64,000 nucleotides of DNA from Bacteroidota bacterium (GCA_003045895.1 PZPC01000013.1:1-64000), one strand, 5' to 3'. Positions 1 through 8,916 are shown, numbered from the stretch's first letter. Notes: a model not told the origin generated them from the sequence alone. Made by a program: numbers and translations.

Positions 1-29
1 AAAACGGATACGCCTGATGTTGGTCTCGC

Positions 30-143
30 CCTACTTTTACACGTTTACACTTTTACACCTTTACACGGTCTAAAACCTCCGACCTCCCACCTCCCACTTC
101 CGACCTCCCACTGCTCACTTCCAATTTCCCACTTCCCACTTCC
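30..143. repeat. Low-complexity TTTACAC / CTCCCACTTCC intergenic repeat
   Basis: The stretch holds several near-tandem TTTACAC units followed by a run of imperfect CCTCCCAC, CTTCCGAC and CTTCCCAC units, ending about 30 bases before the first gene. The same two-part design, TTTACAC then CTTCCCAC, recurs at 25401-25460 and 51039-51092, and related CTTCCGAC/CCCACCTCC units form the hairpin at 21451-21503. All lie between genes. Function is unknown; it looks like a variable-number short repeat family of this genome. Confidence 0.6.
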
Positions 144-176
144 ATAATATTCTCTTACCTTGCCAAGAAAAACAAA

Positions 177-935
177 ATGAGACAATTTTCTTATGTGCTT
201 TGTCTGCTGTTAGCCGTAGCGACCAGTGGCTGTTTTGAGATGCTGGAAGACATTTACGTCAATGCCGATGGTTCGGGGCAGTACCAACTTACAATGGACA
301 TGAGTTCCATGTTGGAAGAAGGTTTTATGGGCGACATGATGAAGCAGGGTATGAAGGATGAAATGGGGGTAGATAAGTTAGAGATCGACTCCTTAATTTC
401 GCTCACCGATTTCCAGGAGGGGGCATTGCCGCCCTCCCTTACCGAAAAAGATCGGGACATTCTCGATCGTACAGAAGTACGTTTGCGCATGAGCGAATCC
501 GATGCAGTCGGCAGCGTGGTGATCAAATTCCTTTTTGCTAGTCTGGGTGAACTCAACGATTTCCAGCGAACATTTGCCAAACTTAACGAAAACGGTGGAG
601 AAGCTTCAGGTATGGGCGGGCTGATGAGCAGTAGCACCATGACGGGAAGCAACTCCTTGTGGAGCCTCTCCGGACGTACGCTGAAGCGGGAAGTAGACAG
701 CTCGGAGAGCAAAAGCATGATGGACGGTATGGATGATGAAACCATGAGCATGATGAAGATGTTTATGGCGGACGCTACCTTCACCACCGTTTACCACTTG
801 CCGGGTGCGGTGAAAAAATGTACCATTGAGCAGGCCAAGGTGGATGGTAAAACGGTTACCGTATCTTACGGCTTTCTCGATATGTTGGAGAAAACGCCCA
901 ATACTGGCGGAGAGATTAAATTTAAGCAAAAATAA
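177..935 (+). CDS. Hypothetical lipoprotein, Met-rich
   Basis: The 252-residue product starts with a lipoprotein signal peptide: a hydrophobic stretch (residues 6-17) and a Cys at about 19 in an ATSGC lipobox. The mature part opens with an acidic segment containing NADGSGQY and is unusually rich in Met, including MGDMMKQGM and DETMSMMKM. I recognise no enzymatic motif. Membrane anchoring is inferred from the lipobox. The first ATG fits the signal peptide; a TTACCTTGCC sequence just upstream resembles a weak -7 box. It is followed 87 bases later by another unknown gene and then lptE, so an envelope role is plausible, but no function can be assigned. Confidence 0.75.
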   Translation: MRQFSYVLCLLLAVATSGCFEMLEDIYVNADGSGQYQLTMDMSSMLEEGFMGDMMKQGMKDEMGVDKLEIDSLISLTDFQEGALPPSLTEKDRDILDRTEVRLRMSESDAVGSVVIKFLFASLGELNDFQRTFAKLNENGGEASGMGGLMSSSTMTGSNSLWSLSGRTLKREVDSSESKSMMDGMDDETMSMMKMFMADATFTTVYHLPGAVKKCTIEQAKVDGKTVTVSYGFLDMLEKTPNTGGEIKFKQK

Positions 936-1022
936 TAGCGAACTTCCGGTGCGCCGTGCCAGGTACCGCGCACCGGAGGTCTTGTTGGCTACCAACCGAT
1001 TCGATCACTTAACCCTTGCGTC

Positions 1023-1448
1023 ATGATTGACAAATTGCTAAAAACCTTCCAGGATGCCGGTGATACCATTCGCGATCAGGCCAGTAACCTGAGCACCGGT
1101 GCTAAAGACAAGGCTTACGCGGTCATCGAAGATTGGCTACAGATTTTTCCCCAGCTGAAAGCCTACGGACTGCACGTGGAAAGTTTTGCGCTGGGAGTTG
1201 CCCTGAGCCCTTCCCTGGAAGTGGATATGAAAGGTACCCACGCGGATTTCTCGATGGACAAGTTGGACGAAATCCTTGCTGATGAGGCTACTAATACGGC
1301 GTTGCGCAGTGTTATGTCTACTATCCGGACGACTTACGCTTTGCACCGCAAGATCAATGCGGAGTTGCAGGAACCGCTGATTGTAAAAATACGAATAAAG
1401 CTATCGCCCGAAGTGAAGGTTTTTATCGGCGAACCGCTGATCCAGTAA
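1023..1448 (+). CDS. Conserved-looking hypothetical protein, 141 aa
   Basis: A soluble-looking protein without signal peptide or membrane segment. The N-terminal 35 residues are amphipathic helix (DKLLKTFQDAGDTIRDQA), followed by mixed alpha/beta sequence ending in a strand-rich tail (VKIRIKLSPEVKVFIGEPL). I do not recognise the family. The start follows the previous gene by 87 bases and the stop is 9 bases from lptE, so co-transcription with lptE is likely. Length, codon use and operon position support a real gene; the function is unknown. Confidence 0.7.
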   Translation: MIDKLLKTFQDAGDTIRDQASNLSTGAKDKAYAVIEDWLQIFPQLKAYGLHVESFALGVALSPSLEVDMKGTHADFSMDKLDEILADEATNTALRSVMSTIRTTYALHRKINAELQEPLIVKIRIKLSPEVKVFIGEPLIQ

Positions 1449-1457
1449 CTTACAGCT

Positions 1458-1967
1458 ATGAACCGATTTTTTGTTTTTCTCTTGTTTTTCTTCAGCCTTA
1501 CGACCTGGCAGTGTGGCAACAATGGCTACTCTTTTCGGGGCATTAGCATTCCTGCCGACGTCAGGACCTACTACGTGGGGCAGTTCAAGAACAATGCGCT
1601 TAACGCACCACCAACCATTGCCACCGATTTTTCGGAAGCACTCAAGGAAAAAATTCGCCGCGAAAGCCGACTCATCCTGAACGAAACCAGCCCCGACGTA
1701 GAGTTTCAGGGAACCATTGTCGATTTCCGGGTAACGGCCGAAGCTCCTCAGCCTGGTGCTACCAGTGCCATCAACCGACTAACCATCATCACGGCAGTAC
1801 AGTACAGCAGCAACAAAGACGAAACAGCTGGGTTTAAGAAGAATTTTTCCTTTTTCTTCGATTTTCCTGCTTCCGTTGATCTGGCCTCGGTTCAGACCGA
1901 TGCCATCGAGGCTATTTTTACCCAGCTTACGGAAGATATCTTCAACGCTGCATTCACAAACTGGTAG
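1458..1967 (+). CDS. lptE: LptE family LPS-assembly lipoprotein
   Basis: LptE is the outer-membrane lipoprotein that plugs the LptD barrel and helps insert lipopolysaccharide on the cell surface. The 169-residue product has a signal peptide with Cys at about 19 (TTWQC), then the NGYSFRGISIP opening typical of Bacteroidota LptE, a central ATDFSEALKEKIRRES helix, and a FQGTIVDFRV strand. Length matches the family (about 165-175 aa). A Trp just before the lipobox Cys is unusual but the signal peptide is otherwise normal. It closes a three-gene rightward run; the next gene is a tRNA on the opposite strand. Confidence 0.85.
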   Translation: MNRFFVFLLFFFSLTTWQCGNNGYSFRGISIPADVRTYYVGQFKNNALNAPPTIATDFSEALKEKIRRESRLILNETSPDVEFQGTIVDFRVTAEAPQPGATSAINRLTIITAVQYSSNKDETAGFKKNFSFFFDFPASVDLASVQTDAIEAIFTQLTEDIFNAAFTNW

Positions 1968-2076
1968 CGTAAGCAGGGGGGGAGCCGCCGGAAAGCTAGC
2001 TTATGGGCAAAGCTGGATGGAATTAGCTGGCAAGAGAGGTTGCTTCGGTGGGGTAAAAGAGAACCCGCCCTAAAAC

Positions 2077-2105
2077 AAAAAAAAGCCGGCTCCGAAGGAA
2101 CCGAC
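2077..2105 (-). terminator. Rho-independent terminator of tRNA-His
   Basis: On the minus strand a 9-bp GC-rich stem, GTCGGTTCC paired with GGAGCCGGC (G-T pairs included) around a TTC/TTCG loop, is followed at once by eight T residues. It starts 10 bases after the tRNA-His 3' end and may also stop lptE transcripts coming the other way. Confidence 0.85.
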
Positions 2106-2115
2106 TTTAGGTTTG

Positions 2116-2190
2116 GGTGACTAACCGGATTTGAACCGGCGACCTCTGGAATCACAATCCAGCGCTCTAACCAACTGAGCTATAATCACC
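2116..2190 (-). tRNA. tRNA-His (anticodon GTG)
   Basis: Read on the minus strand this folds as a full cloverleaf. The acceptor stem GTGATTA pairs with TAGTCAC (one G-T). The D-arm is AGCTCAGTTGGTTAGAGC. The anticodon stem-loop is CTGGATTGTGATTCCAG with GTG in the loop, and the T-arm is CCGGTTCAAATCCGG. An extra G at position -1 faces C73, the identity feature of tRNA-His. The terminal CCA is not encoded (CCAAA follows), as usual in Bacteroidota. It stands alone between two rightward protein genes with its own promoter and terminator. Confidence 0.97.
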
Positions 2191-2250
2191 AGGTTGGAAA
2201 TTTATTTACGCTTTTCAGCGCTAATAAACTGCTTTTCTTATAAAGCGCTG

Positions 2251-2281
2251 CAAATATAGATTTTGTTCCTTTAACAGTCAA
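2251..2281 (-). promoter_or_regulatory. Bacteroidota-type promoter of tRNA-His
   Basis: On the minus strand a perfect -7 box TATATTTG (2258-2251) is preceded by TTG (2281-2279) with a 20-bp spacer, the spacing expected for the Bacteroidota primary sigma factor. Transcription should start about 50 bases before the tRNA. The leader carries a 7-bp inverted repeat, CAGCGCT...AGCGCTG (2217-2250). Confidence 0.75.
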
Positions 2282-2315
2282 TTTTTTCAAGAAATATTGT
2301 CCTAATTTTTTTACT

Positions 2316-3077
2316 ATGAGACATACAATCCTTTTCAGCCTGTTCGTATTACTGGTCAGTTGTCGGTCCGAAAACAATGCGGTCAACGACGAATCGGCCG
2401 CTTTAGCCAAGGTCCAACTCCAATGTGAAACCCTGGAGGAAGTGGATGGCGTACCTCGTTCGGCTGTGTATGCCCTGCTTAACGACAGCAAAATCAAACT
2501 GGCCGAGTTGACCATTTGCGAAACGATTCTTCCGGCAGACTATGCCGACAAGGGCATTCCTGCTGATGCCCTCACTGCCGTTGGTGGCTGGTGGGCTGGT
2601 TTGGGCGACTACGTTTACGCGCGCCTGGAGAGCGGGCAATTGCAACTTTTTATTGGGGGAATTGGGGAAGGGGAAGAAGGCGTAGAGCCGGTTGCCCAGT
2701 ACGCCCCTTTAGCAACTTACCAGAAGGGGCAGTTTCAGCTGTTGCGCCCATTGCACCTTGCCGATCTGGCAGGCTACTACATGCACCAGAGTGCCGACAC
2801 CAGTTACGTCTTGTTCCTGGGACTTAAAGGTCCGGCCCTGATCAGCAAAGTCTTTGCTACTGGCGAACCGATGCCTGCCCAAAAAGTACTGCAAAGGGCC
2901 CTGCCCGAATTTGCTACTGGTCCTGAAACCGATTTTATTTGTGACCTCAACTCCCTTAATTTTGTGTCTGAGGCAGGATATGGCCACGTCTACTGGAGCC
3001 CTGATTCGGCGGCTCTGACGTTCTACCAGTTCCTCGGGAAACCGGATACGGTGGTTTTTGAACTGCTGACGTATTAG
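2316..3077 (+). CDS. Hypothetical lipoprotein
   Basis: A 253-residue protein with a short lipoprotein signal peptide (MRHTILFSLFVLLVSC, Cys 16). The mature part has no motif I recognise; it contains aromatic beta-type segments (GGWWAGLGDYVYARL, SYVLFLGLKG) suggesting a beta-rich periplasmic or outer-membrane-anchored domain. A TAATTTTT sequence about 6 bases before the start codon is a near-match to the -7 box and would give a very short leader. It runs convergently toward the ccm operon with only 40 bases between the stops. Function unknown. Confidence 0.7.
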   Translation: MRHTILFSLFVLLVSCRSENNAVNDESAALAKVQLQCETLEEVDGVPRSAVYALLNDSKIKLAELTICETILPADYADKGIPADALTAVGGWWAGLGDYVYARLESGQLQLFIGGIGEGEEGVEPVAQYAPLATYQKGQFQLLRPLHLADLAGYYMHQSADTSYVLFLGLKGPALISKVFATGEPMPAQKVLQRALPEFATGPETDFICDLNSLNFVSEAGYGHVYWSPDSAALTFYQFLGKPDTVVFELLTY

Positions 3078-3117
3078 CGGGCTTTCCCGAGAGGGGGATT
3101 TTGCTGGCCAGACTGCA

Positions 3118-3903
3118 TTACCCCAAATCGTGCTTTATCCCTGCGGTCAGAATGGTATAAATGTCCGCCCACTGCGGATGATCGTGTAGCATCGCCAGGT
3201 GTCGTTCAATCGTTGCCTGGTCTTCGCGGATGGCCGGGCCGGTTTGGGCTTCCCGGGGGGTAAGGTCTTGTAGCTTTAGAATGGTTTCCATGAGGAGGGG
3301 TTGGACCAATTCCTCAGGCAGATTGTGTTCCCGCAGGAGGGACCGACTGATGTGTTGCAAATAATTAGTAAAATTATTAACAAATATGGCGGCCAGATGC
3401 AACTGGGCGCGTTGCTCGTCGGAGACAGCGTATACTTTGGTGGAAAGTAGCCGGGCCAGATTGGCCACGGCGGGGTAATCGGCCTGCTGCGCTGTGAACA
3501 GACAAAGGGGGATGGTCTTGAAATCTACTTCCCGGTCGCGGGAGAAGGTTTGCAAGGGATAGAAGACCCCGTAGTGCGAAAAATAGGGTGAAAGCACCGT
3601 GCTGGGTGTAGCACCTGCCGTGTGTAGGACCAATGCCCCGGGGGCGATAACCTGTGCCAATGTTGCCGCTACTGCAGCAATAGCATCGTCTTTTACGGCG
3701 ATCAGGTAGAGGGCTGCCCGGGGCGGGATGTCCTGCAAGGTGTTCCCGCCGGGACAACCTAAATGATTGGCTAAAGCAGTTGCCTTTTCGGCACTTCTGC
3801 TCCAGACGTAGCTTACGCACAGGCCACAATGGGCCAATTGCCGCCCCAGGTGCCAGGCCACGTTGCCGGCACCCACCAGCACGATATCCTTAGGCCAGGA
3901 CAC
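3118..3903 (-). CDS. Rossmann-fold DUF2520 domain protein
   Basis: A 261-residue protein with an N-terminal NAD(P)-binding Rossmann fold: VLVGAGNVAWHLG near residues 9-21 is the dinucleotide-binding loop. The C-terminal helical half (LHLAAIFVNNFTNYL) matches the DUF2520 architecture, related to F420/ketopantoate-reductase-like dehydrogenases. The substrate is unknown. The start is GTG at 3901-3903, overlapping the 3' end of ccmF by 14 bases, so translation is probably coupled. In Bacteroidota this family is often in housekeeping operons, so the ccm linkage need not be functional. Confidence 0.8.
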   Translation of the reverse strand: MSWPKDIVLVGAGNVAWHLGRQLAHCGLCVSYVWSRSAEKATALANHLGCPGGNTLQDIPPRAALYLIAVKDDAIAAVAATLAQVIAPGALVLHTAGATPSTVLSPYFSHYGVFYPLQTFSRDREVDFKTIPLCLFTAQQADYPAVANLARLLSTKVYAVSDEQRAQLHLAAIFVNNFTNYLQHISRSLLREHNLPEELVQPLLMETILKLQDLTPREAQTGPAIREDQATIERHLAMLHDHPQWADIYTILTAGIKHDLG

Positions 3904-6757
3904 GCTGGGTGCGTATGCGATGAACCATGCTCAGGGTCAGACCGAACATCATAAAGGTAGCGCCGATCCAGAAATAATTGATCCCTGGAAATTCAATCGC
4001 CTGGAGAGCAACCCAGTCGGTCCGGTAGGCTTTGGTAGCTACCGAAAATGCAGCCTGGGGAACGCGGGGAGGTGCTTTGGCCAGGAATATTTTAGCTTTT
4101 CCTGTTTGGGGGTCAAGGGAAACAAAGCGACTGTGAATACCTGCTTCCGTGACCTCGTCCTTGAGGTTCAGCGGGCGGCTGTCGCGAATAAAAAATACGG
4201 GTTCCGAGGTAAATTTCTGGCCGGAAGCAGCCTTGACCTGGAGGGTGGCACCTACCGCAATGTCACCCGTTGCAGGGGTGTAATTGGGGTGGGTGGGGGT
4301 TCGGTTGAAACCGGTAAAGGTAACGGTTACGTCATCCACCCGGACACTGTCGCCCGCGGCAAGGTCATACTCCTGATAGCCGAGCTTACCCTCGGGCGTA
4401 TAAACCAGGTCGAAAATTTCCTCGTTGAGTTTGACCCGGGTATTGATGGGGTTGATTTGTGCCGGAAAGCTGTAAAGTACCTGACCCCGCAGAACAATGA
4501 CCGGATGGGCAATGAAACTGGTATCGAGTTCCGAGTTGTGTACCCGTATCTCCGCACCCACGGCAAGATCGCCCTCTTCGGGCAAGTAGTCGGGGTGAGC
4601 AGCATTGCGGCTCAGGCTGAGCAACTCCAGGTCTACCGTGCGCACGCTGAAAGTATCGCGATCTTCGATGGGGACGGTATCCAACAGGGTAACCTTTTCA
4701 CCAACGGCCAGGGTGAACGGGAGGTAATTGAGGCTATCTTCCTTCGCCTTTTTGGCGTCGATGTCCATTTCCTCCGGCGGCAAGGCGGCAATGTGGGTGA
4801 AAATATCGCGGTTCCAATATTGCTTGGTACTGGGGTTGGAGGCTGCTACTTTGGTAAAGGTTTTGTCGTAAAGGATATTAGGTGATAACTGGAATTGCTC
4901 GATCACCTCCCCCGTAGGGCTCAGCCGTTTGTAGTCGATAAAGTACGTGCGGGTGAGGTAGTCCATGGTGTCTTTGCGCAGGGTCAACTCGTAATCGGCC
5001 ATTATCATGGGCGAATCCTGGATCAGTAAGACCGTATTGCGCTTGGCTTCCTCGTTGGCGGTTAGCCCTTCCATTAAGAATGGATTGCGGGAGATCACTT
5101 TCTGGTTCAAACCACTGAAAAGCACCCCCACGATCATGAGCCCAAACCCGATGTGCGAAATAGCTGAACCACCTACTTTGATGTTCCCCCGTAGGAAGAA
5201 GATGAGGTGGTCCAGGTTGGTCACTACGCCAAACCAACCAGTAAACATAAGGAGTTGGTATTGCCAGGCCTGTAATTGAATGGCCCGTGTGGTGAGGTAG
5301 GTGAAAACTGCGGCGAGTACTACGCTAACGCCCAGGTGCAGCCAAAACTGCTTCTGGTACTGCGGGAAATTGCTTTCGCGCCAGCGCAGAAACTGGCTGA
5401 AACCGGATAGCAAACCGATGAAAACGCCAATCCAGAGTTGGTACTTATTGAAGTGGGGGATGGGATCGGTGATTACATGACCGACGAATCCGGGGTCGAA
5501 GAACTCCCGGATTTTGTTGTAAACGGGCAAGGAGGTCGAGACCGTGATCAACACCGCGGAAAAAAGCAAGACCAAACTGCCGATGAACAACCAGAATTCC
5601 TTGCTGCTGGTGGTTTCTTCTTTGGCGACAACGGGAATCCCCTTCAGCCGGGAGAAGAACAGGTACGTAGACAAGAAGAGGTAGATAAAAATAAAACTGA
5701 CCAGCTGCCATTCCAGCCCCATTTCGGTAAACGCGTGAACCGAAGTTTCGCCCAGTACACCACTGCGGGTGAGGAAGGTAGAATAGATAATGAGGAGAAA
5801 AGACAACGCGTAGAAGATATAGCTGGCGCGGATGCTGTGGTCGGTATTCCGTGCGATCAGGTTGGTATGGATACCCGCAATTAGGGCAATCCAGGGGACC
5901 AACGACATGTTTTCCACCGGATCCCAGGCCCAGTAGCCACCAAAACTGAGGGCTTCGTAGGCCCAGGCACCGCCCATGAGGATGCCCGTTCCGAGAATAG
6001 CGCCACTAAACAAGGCCCACGGTAAGACCGGCTTTAACCAGCCCCGGTGATCGCGCACCCACAAACCTGCCATCGCAAAAGAAAAAGGTACCACCGTGGA
6101 GGCAAAGCCCAGAAAGAGGGTAGGGGGGTGGACGGTCATCCACCAGTTCTGGAGCAAGGGATTCAGCCCCGTACCTTCCAGCAAGCTGACGTATTCCGCA
6201 TTAGCGAACAACGGAATATTCATGGTGTCGCGCAAGAGTAACATGGGGTTGCTACCGATGCGATATGCTTCCTCACCAAAACCCAGGTATACGCCTAGCA
6301 GCATACTGCCAATAATTACCTGTACCGACGACACAATGGACAGCACAGGGGCCTCCCACTGCCGGGCGGAAAGAATCAGCAACCCACCCAGCACCACGTG
6401 CCAGAACATCCACAGCAAAAAACTGCCTTCCTGCCCTTCCCAAAAGGCCGAAAAAATGTAGCGGAAAGCCAGATCGTCATTAACGTGAGCCTGTACGTAC
6501 TGGTACTCGTAATAATTATTGATCATGACAAAGAAGATGCACCCAATAACGGTGAGCACCGCTGCGCCATGGATCCCAAATGCAATACGCCCTAACCTGC
6601 GCCAACTGGTCGCCAAGGGTTCGTTGGCCCGCTTTTGGGTGGCAAAATAAAAGGCCAGTGCACTCAACAAGGCACTGCAAAAGGCAAGAAATACGGCTGG
6701 CTGACCAATGCGGCCGGGCCACAGGTGTTCGCCAACGTACTGGATTTGGTCGGTCAT
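3890..6757 (-). CDS. ccmF: Cytochrome c maturation heme lyase subunit CcmF
   Basis: CcmF is the multi-pass inner-membrane protein that transfers heme from holo-CcmE to apocytochrome c. The 955-residue product shows WEGQEGSFLLW (106-116), WWMTVHPPTLFLGF (205-218) and the tryptophan-rich heme-handling motif GGYWAWDPVENMSLVPW (273-289), then further membrane helices. A long periplasmic region follows around residues 550-900, with a last transmembrane helix near the C-terminus. At 955 aa it is longer than proteobacterial CcmF (about 650 aa) because of that extended periplasmic section. It sits 75 bases downstream of ccmE in the same leftward operon. Confidence 0.93.
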   Translation of the reverse strand: MTDQIQYVGEHLWPGRIGQPAVFLAFCSALLSALAFYFATQKRANEPLATSWRRLGRIAFGIHGAAVLTVIGCIFFVMINNYYEYQYVQAHVNDDLAFRYIFSAFWEGQEGSFLLWMFWHVVLGGLLILSARQWEAPVLSIVSSVQVIIGSMLLGVYLGFGEEAYRIGSNPMLLLRDTMNIPLFANAEYVSLLEGTGLNPLLQNWWMTVHPPTLFLGFASTVVPFSFAMAGLWVRDHRGWLKPVLPWALFSGAILGTGILMGGAWAYEALSFGGYWAWDPVENMSLVPWIALIAGIHTNLIARNTDHSIRASYIFYALSFLLIIYSTFLTRSGVLGETSVHAFTEMGLEWQLVSFIFIYLFLSTYLFFSRLKGIPVVAKEETTSSKEFWLFIGSLVLLFSAVLITVSTSLPVYNKIREFFDPGFVGHVITDPIPHFNKYQLWIGVFIGLLSGFSQFLRWRESNFPQYQKQFWLHLGVSVVLAAVFTYLTTRAIQLQAWQYQLLMFTGWFGVVTNLDHLIFFLRGNIKVGGSAISHIGFGLMIVGVLFSGLNQKVISRNPFLMEGLTANEEAKRNTVLLIQDSPMIMADYELTLRKDTMDYLTRTYFIDYKRLSPTGEVIEQFQLSPNILYDKTFTKVAASNPSTKQYWNRDIFTHIAALPPEEMDIDAKKAKEDSLNYLPFTLAVGEKVTLLDTVPIEDRDTFSVRTVDLELLSLSRNAAHPDYLPEEGDLAVGAEIRVHNSELDTSFIAHPVIVLRGQVLYSFPAQINPINTRVKLNEEIFDLVYTPEGKLGYQEYDLAAGDSVRVDDVTVTFTGFNRTPTHPNYTPATGDIAVGATLQVKAASGQKFTSEPVFFIRDSRPLNLKDEVTEAGIHSRFVSLDPQTGKAKIFLAKAPPRVPQAAFSVATKAYRTDWVALQAIEFPGINYFWIGATFMMFGLTLSMVHRIRTQRVLA

Positions 6758-6832
6758 AAGTTGAAAACTCAGCAGGCGTTAAAAGCGACTTTCGTCATTT
6801 TGGCCCAATCACAAATATGGCTCAGGTGAAAT

Positions 6833-7228
6833 TTACCCCTGCTTTTCTTTAATATTAATCTCTTCGTCTTTGTACTTCGACGGGCATTTCAGGAGCACGT
6901 CAGTAGCAACAAAAGTGTCGTCTTGCATCCTTCCGGTCAGTACGACCTGCTCCGAAAGCTCAAAATCCTGGGGCTTGGGTTGTAGCAAAACTACTTTCTG
7001 AATAGCCTCGGAAGCGTCGCGAATATAGAAGGTGAAGTGATTCGGATCTTTTTGCGGATCGTAGGTCATTTCCTTGTCTTTGGCCAGTTGACCCGCAATT
7101 TTTACCCGCTTGCCCGTCGTTATCGCATCCGAAATGGAAGCGTAGGTACTCAGGTCATCTTTGGCCATTACAAAAAGGGAAACCGCCAGGGCGATCATAA
7201 TTCCCGCTATGATATATACCTTTTTCAT
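6833..7228 (-). CDS. ccmE: CcmE heme chaperone with CxxxY motif
   Basis: CcmE is the periplasmic, membrane-anchored chaperone that holds heme covalently before delivery to CcmF. The 131-residue product has an N-terminal transmembrane anchor (residues 4-21) and an OB-fold domain (RVKIAGQLAKD, HFTFYIRD, VVLTGRMQDD). The usual heme-binding HxxxY is replaced by Cys115-Pro-Ser-Lys-Tyr119 (KCPSKY). A CxxxY form is known from some other CcmE proteins, so this is a recognised variant rather than a broken gene. It is the first gene of the ccmE-ccmF-DUF2520 operon. Confidence 0.9.
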   Translation of the reverse strand: MKKVYIIAGIMIALAVSLFVMAKDDLSTYASISDAITTGKRVKIAGQLAKDKEMTYDPQKDPNHFTFYIRDASEAIQKVVLLQPKPQDFELSEQVVLTGRMQDDTFVATDVLLKCPSKYKDEEINIKEKQG

Positions 7229-7251
7229 TGGTAAGGGATTTTAAAACATTG

Positions 7252-7259
7252 CAAAGGTA
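7252..7259 (-). promoter_or_regulatory. Probable -7 box of the ccm operon
   Basis: TACCTTTG on the minus strand fits TAnnTTTG and lies 23 bases before the ccmE ATG. No clear TTG at the expected upstream distance. Confidence 0.4.
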
Positions 7260-7374
7260 CAATACCCACCACCAAGATGGGTAATTCCACTGTCAAATTA
7301 TCAGGCTCTCCCGGCAACGCGGCCGGGTGTGCGAAGGTACAGCAACCCAGGCTGGTGCCTGTACCGGTGGCAGG

Positions 7375-8916
7375 TCACAACTCATTGACGTGTTTTTTAA
7401 CCTGGTCAGCCCGTTGCAGGATGGCCGCCTTTTGTTCCCCGTCGTAGCGATCCCAGGTACGGTAGGCCATCCCAATGCGGGGATTGTTGCTCAGCTTACT
7501 GCGGTGGCGATCCATGAAGTCCCAGTAAAGGCTATTAAAAGGGCAGGCATTTTCACCGGTTTTTTCTTTGTAGTTGTAGCGGCACTTGGTGCAGTAGTCG
7601 CCCATTTTATGCATATAGTTGGCACTGGCGACGTAGGGTTTGGTGGCCAACAAACCACCGTCGGCAAACTGGCTCATCCCCCGGGTATTGGTAATTTCAA
7701 CCCATTCGATGGCATCCATATAGATGCCCAGGTACCACTCGTCCAGCTGATCGGGATCTACGCCCAGCAACAGGGCGAAATTACCCGTCACCATCAGGCG
7801 CTGAATGTGGTGGGCATAGGCGTGCTCCAGCGACTGACCGATAGCGTGTTGAAGGCACTTCATGTTCGTGTTGCCCGTCCAGAACCAGGCCGGTAAGTCG
7901 GCTTGATGAGCGAAAAAGTTTTTGCTGGCGTAGTTGGGCATCTGTGCCCAGTAGACCCCTCGCATGTATTCCCGCCAGCCGATGATCTGCCTGACAAAAC
8001 CCTCTACTTGTGCCAGGTTGATGGTATCCTGGTTTTTTTGCCAGTGCGCAATAACGGATTCAACGACTTCGAGGGGGTGGAGCAGTTTGGTATTTAAAAC
8101 AAAAGAAAGCAAGGAATGAAACAACAGCGGATGGCGATCCGTCATGGCATCCTGGTAGGTGCCGAAAAAAGGCAGCCGATTTTCACAAAAATCCTGGAGT
8201 ACCGCCAGGCCTTCGGTGCGGGTGACCGGCCAGGAAAATTCGTCGGCATTAATTTCACCAATGGTGGCCACCCCTTGAGCGGCCACCATGCCCACCAGGT
8301 CGTGTACCTGTCGCGGAAACCGTGGGATGGGTGGAATGGTTAACTGAGCGGGCAGTTTCTTGCGGTTTTCGGCGTCAAAATTCCAGCGCCCCGCGAGTGG
8401 ACTGGCACCATCATCTTCCATCAGCAACTGGTAGCGAACACGGATTTTGCGGTAGAAGGTCTCCATGAGATAGGTCTTCTTGCCGGCAAAAAGGTCGGCC
8501 AGGAAGTTGCGTGGTACTAAAAAGTGCGCACTGTCGACAACTACCGTAGGGACCGGAAGTTCTGTTTGTAGTTGTTGCAGCGCCTGATCCAGCCGGTATT
8601 CGTCCGGTAATTGGTAGGAAAAAGCAGTGTATACACCGGTGGCGATGATGGCTTTAATCTGCTCCGTAAGAGCGCCTCGATTCTCGGGGTCGTCCAGGGT
8701 CACGTAGATGACCTGGTGGCCTTGCTCTTCCAGCCAGGTTTTGAAATGGCGCATGGCCAGAAAGAAGCCAACGATCTTCTGAATGTGATGACGGACATAA
8801 TCGGTTTCCGAACGTGCCTCGATAAGCAAGTACGTAACGGAAGCCGTTTTTTGGTTAAACCAGTTGTGCTGTTGGTTGAGCTGGTCACCAAGGATTAACC
8901 GGAGGGTAGCGGGCAT
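7375..8916 (-). CDS. FeS-type cryptochrome/photolyase (PhrB-like)
   Basis: The product belongs to the FeS-containing bacterial cryptochrome/photolyase family, whose Agrobacterium member PhrB repairs (6-4) photoproducts using FAD. With the start at the internal ATG (8916, MPATLRLILGDQL, the usual N-terminus) it is 513 aa. Four cysteines at 354, 442, 445 and 458 (NMKCLQ, YCTKCRYN, NACPFN) have the same relative spacing as the [4Fe-4S] ligands of PhrB as I remember them. The FAD-binding C-terminal half is intact (VEGFVRQIIGWREYMRG, ITNTRGMSQFADGG). The track's 20-residue extension has no homologous look. A DUF2256 gene, a common partner, lies about 10 kb away. Confidence 0.92.
   Translation of the reverse strand: MPATLRLILGDQLNQQHNWFNQKTASVTYLLIEARSETDYVRHHIQKIVGFFLAMRHFKTWLEEQGHQVIYVTLDDPENRGALTEQIKAIIATGVYTAFSYQLPDEYRLDQALQQLQTELPVPTVVVDSAHFLVPRNFLADLFAGKKTYLMETFYRKIRVRYQLLMEDDGASPLAGRWNFDAENRKKLPAQLTIPPIPRFPRQVHDLVGMVAAQGVATIGEINADEFSWPVTRTEGLAVLQDFCENRLPFFGTYQDAMTDRHPLLFHSLLSFVLNTKLLHPLEVVESVIAHWQKNQDTINLAQVEGFVRQIIGWREYMRGVYWAQMPNYASKNFFAHQADLPAWFWTGNTNMKCLQHAIGQSLEHAYAHHIQRLMVTGNFALLLGVDPDQLDEWYLGIYMDAIEWVEITNTRGMSQFADGGLLATKPYVASANYMHKMGDYCTKCRYNYKEKTGENACPFNSLYWDFMDRHRSKLSNNPRIGMAYRTWDRYDGEQKAAILQRADQVKKHVNEL

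Noticed and set aside
30-143. Possible CRISPR-like array at the left edge
   Set aside because: Units are 7-10 bases, imperfect and contiguous without spacers; no cas genes. It is a short tandem repeat.
3863-4885. 340-aa plus-strand ORF opposite ccmF
   Set aside because: It is antisense to a clear CcmF with intact motifs and has no family features; a shadow ORF in GC-rich coding DNA.
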